Program-made: the position numbers and the translations under genes
Shown here: in pieces, positions 24,962 through 25,104 of the stretch
How the letters are laid out: each line of letters starts with the position of its first letter
How positions within the stretch are numbered: the first letter of the stretch is position 1
Source of the DNA: CAZWAP01 sp964632005
GTDB lineage: Bacteria; Planctomycetota; Phycisphaerae; Sedimentisphaerales; Anaerobacaceae
Assembly (NCBI GenBank): GCA_964632005.1
Contig: CAZWAP010000035.1
Coordinates: 1 to 25,104 of the forward strand
Direction: 5' to 3'
DNA: 25,104 nt
The notes under the pieces: model-generated
Told to the model about the DNA's origin: nothing
Databases searched by the model: none
Seen by the model: only the letters and a program-made list of their open reading frames with translations

Positions 24962-24999
24962 CTTAATCACCGCTGAAGATCGAGACGACCGTGCCCGTT

Positions 25000-25025
25000 G
25001 CCGTAATATATCGCCGTAATATATC
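25000..25025. repeat. Tandem 13-bp repeat upstream of the sugar operon
   Basis: GCCGTAATATATC occurs twice in direct, uninterrupted tandem (25000-25012 and 25013-25025). It lies about 40-65 bases upstream of the -35 box of the operon promoter. Position and spacing fit a regulator-binding site. A chance or polymerase-slippage duplication is also possible. Confidence 0.6.
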
Positions 25026-25104
25026 AGTGCACGCAGATTCCTGTCAATCGCAATTCGGCACCTGCGGCAGCCGTGGGCGCAACGGCCCATAAGAGCAACG
25101 CGGT

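Overview
The window looks like chromosomal DNA of a Gram-negative-type bacterium with a GC-rich genome, most likely a member of the Planctomycetota (Phycisphaerae-like). This is inferred from the gene families, not from a marker gene: an exported beta-propeller protein with a methyltransferase-like insertion, DUF1080 and ThuA proteins, an exported ADP-ribosylglycohydrolase-like protein and several sugar isomerase/epimerases. Lipoprotein signals, a LolD/MacB-type ABC transporter, an AsmA-like protein and MurA point to a double-membrane envelope with peptidoglycan. No rRNA, tRNA, CRISPR array, insertion sequence or phage gene was seen.

Region 1 (3-5377, plus strand) is a ModABC-like import locus. 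After the tail of an unrecognised gene come two overlapping paralogous substrate-binding lipoproteins, a half-size TauE/SafE membrane protein behind a promoter-like site, a 56-codon ORF coupled to both neighbours by 4-bp overlaps, two small unrecognised membrane proteins, a base-paired leader, then a ModB/CysT-type permease and its ATPase. The substrate is an oxyanion or metal of the molybdate/tungstate/sulfate type at best guess.

Region 2 (5504-11941, plus strand) has its own promoter-like site. It encodes a secreted, C-terminally anchored protein of unknown function, a 1080-residue exported propeller with an embedded Rossmann methyltransferase-like domain, an FtsX/MacB-type permease and a LolD-type ATPase. 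Overlapping or close junctions suggest one operon and one envelope machine.

Region 3 (11973-18747) is mixed: an FHA-GAF protein on the minus strand with a good promoter, a roughly 460-base non-coding divergent region, an acyltransferase-3 membrane protein, a Tat-exported TIM-barrel protein, an AsmA-like protein and murA on the minus strand, and a CPBP membrane protease divergent from murA.

Region 4 (18830-24908, minus strand) is a probable five-gene sugar-catabolic operon: ThuA lipoprotein, two sugar isomerase/epimerases, a DUF1080-ThuA fusion and an ADP-ribosylglycohydrolase-like exported protein. A promoter-like site and a tandem 13-bp repeat lie upstream. The set resembles keto-sugar/glycoside processing loci, but lacks the usual Gfo/Idh/MocA oxidoreductase within the window.
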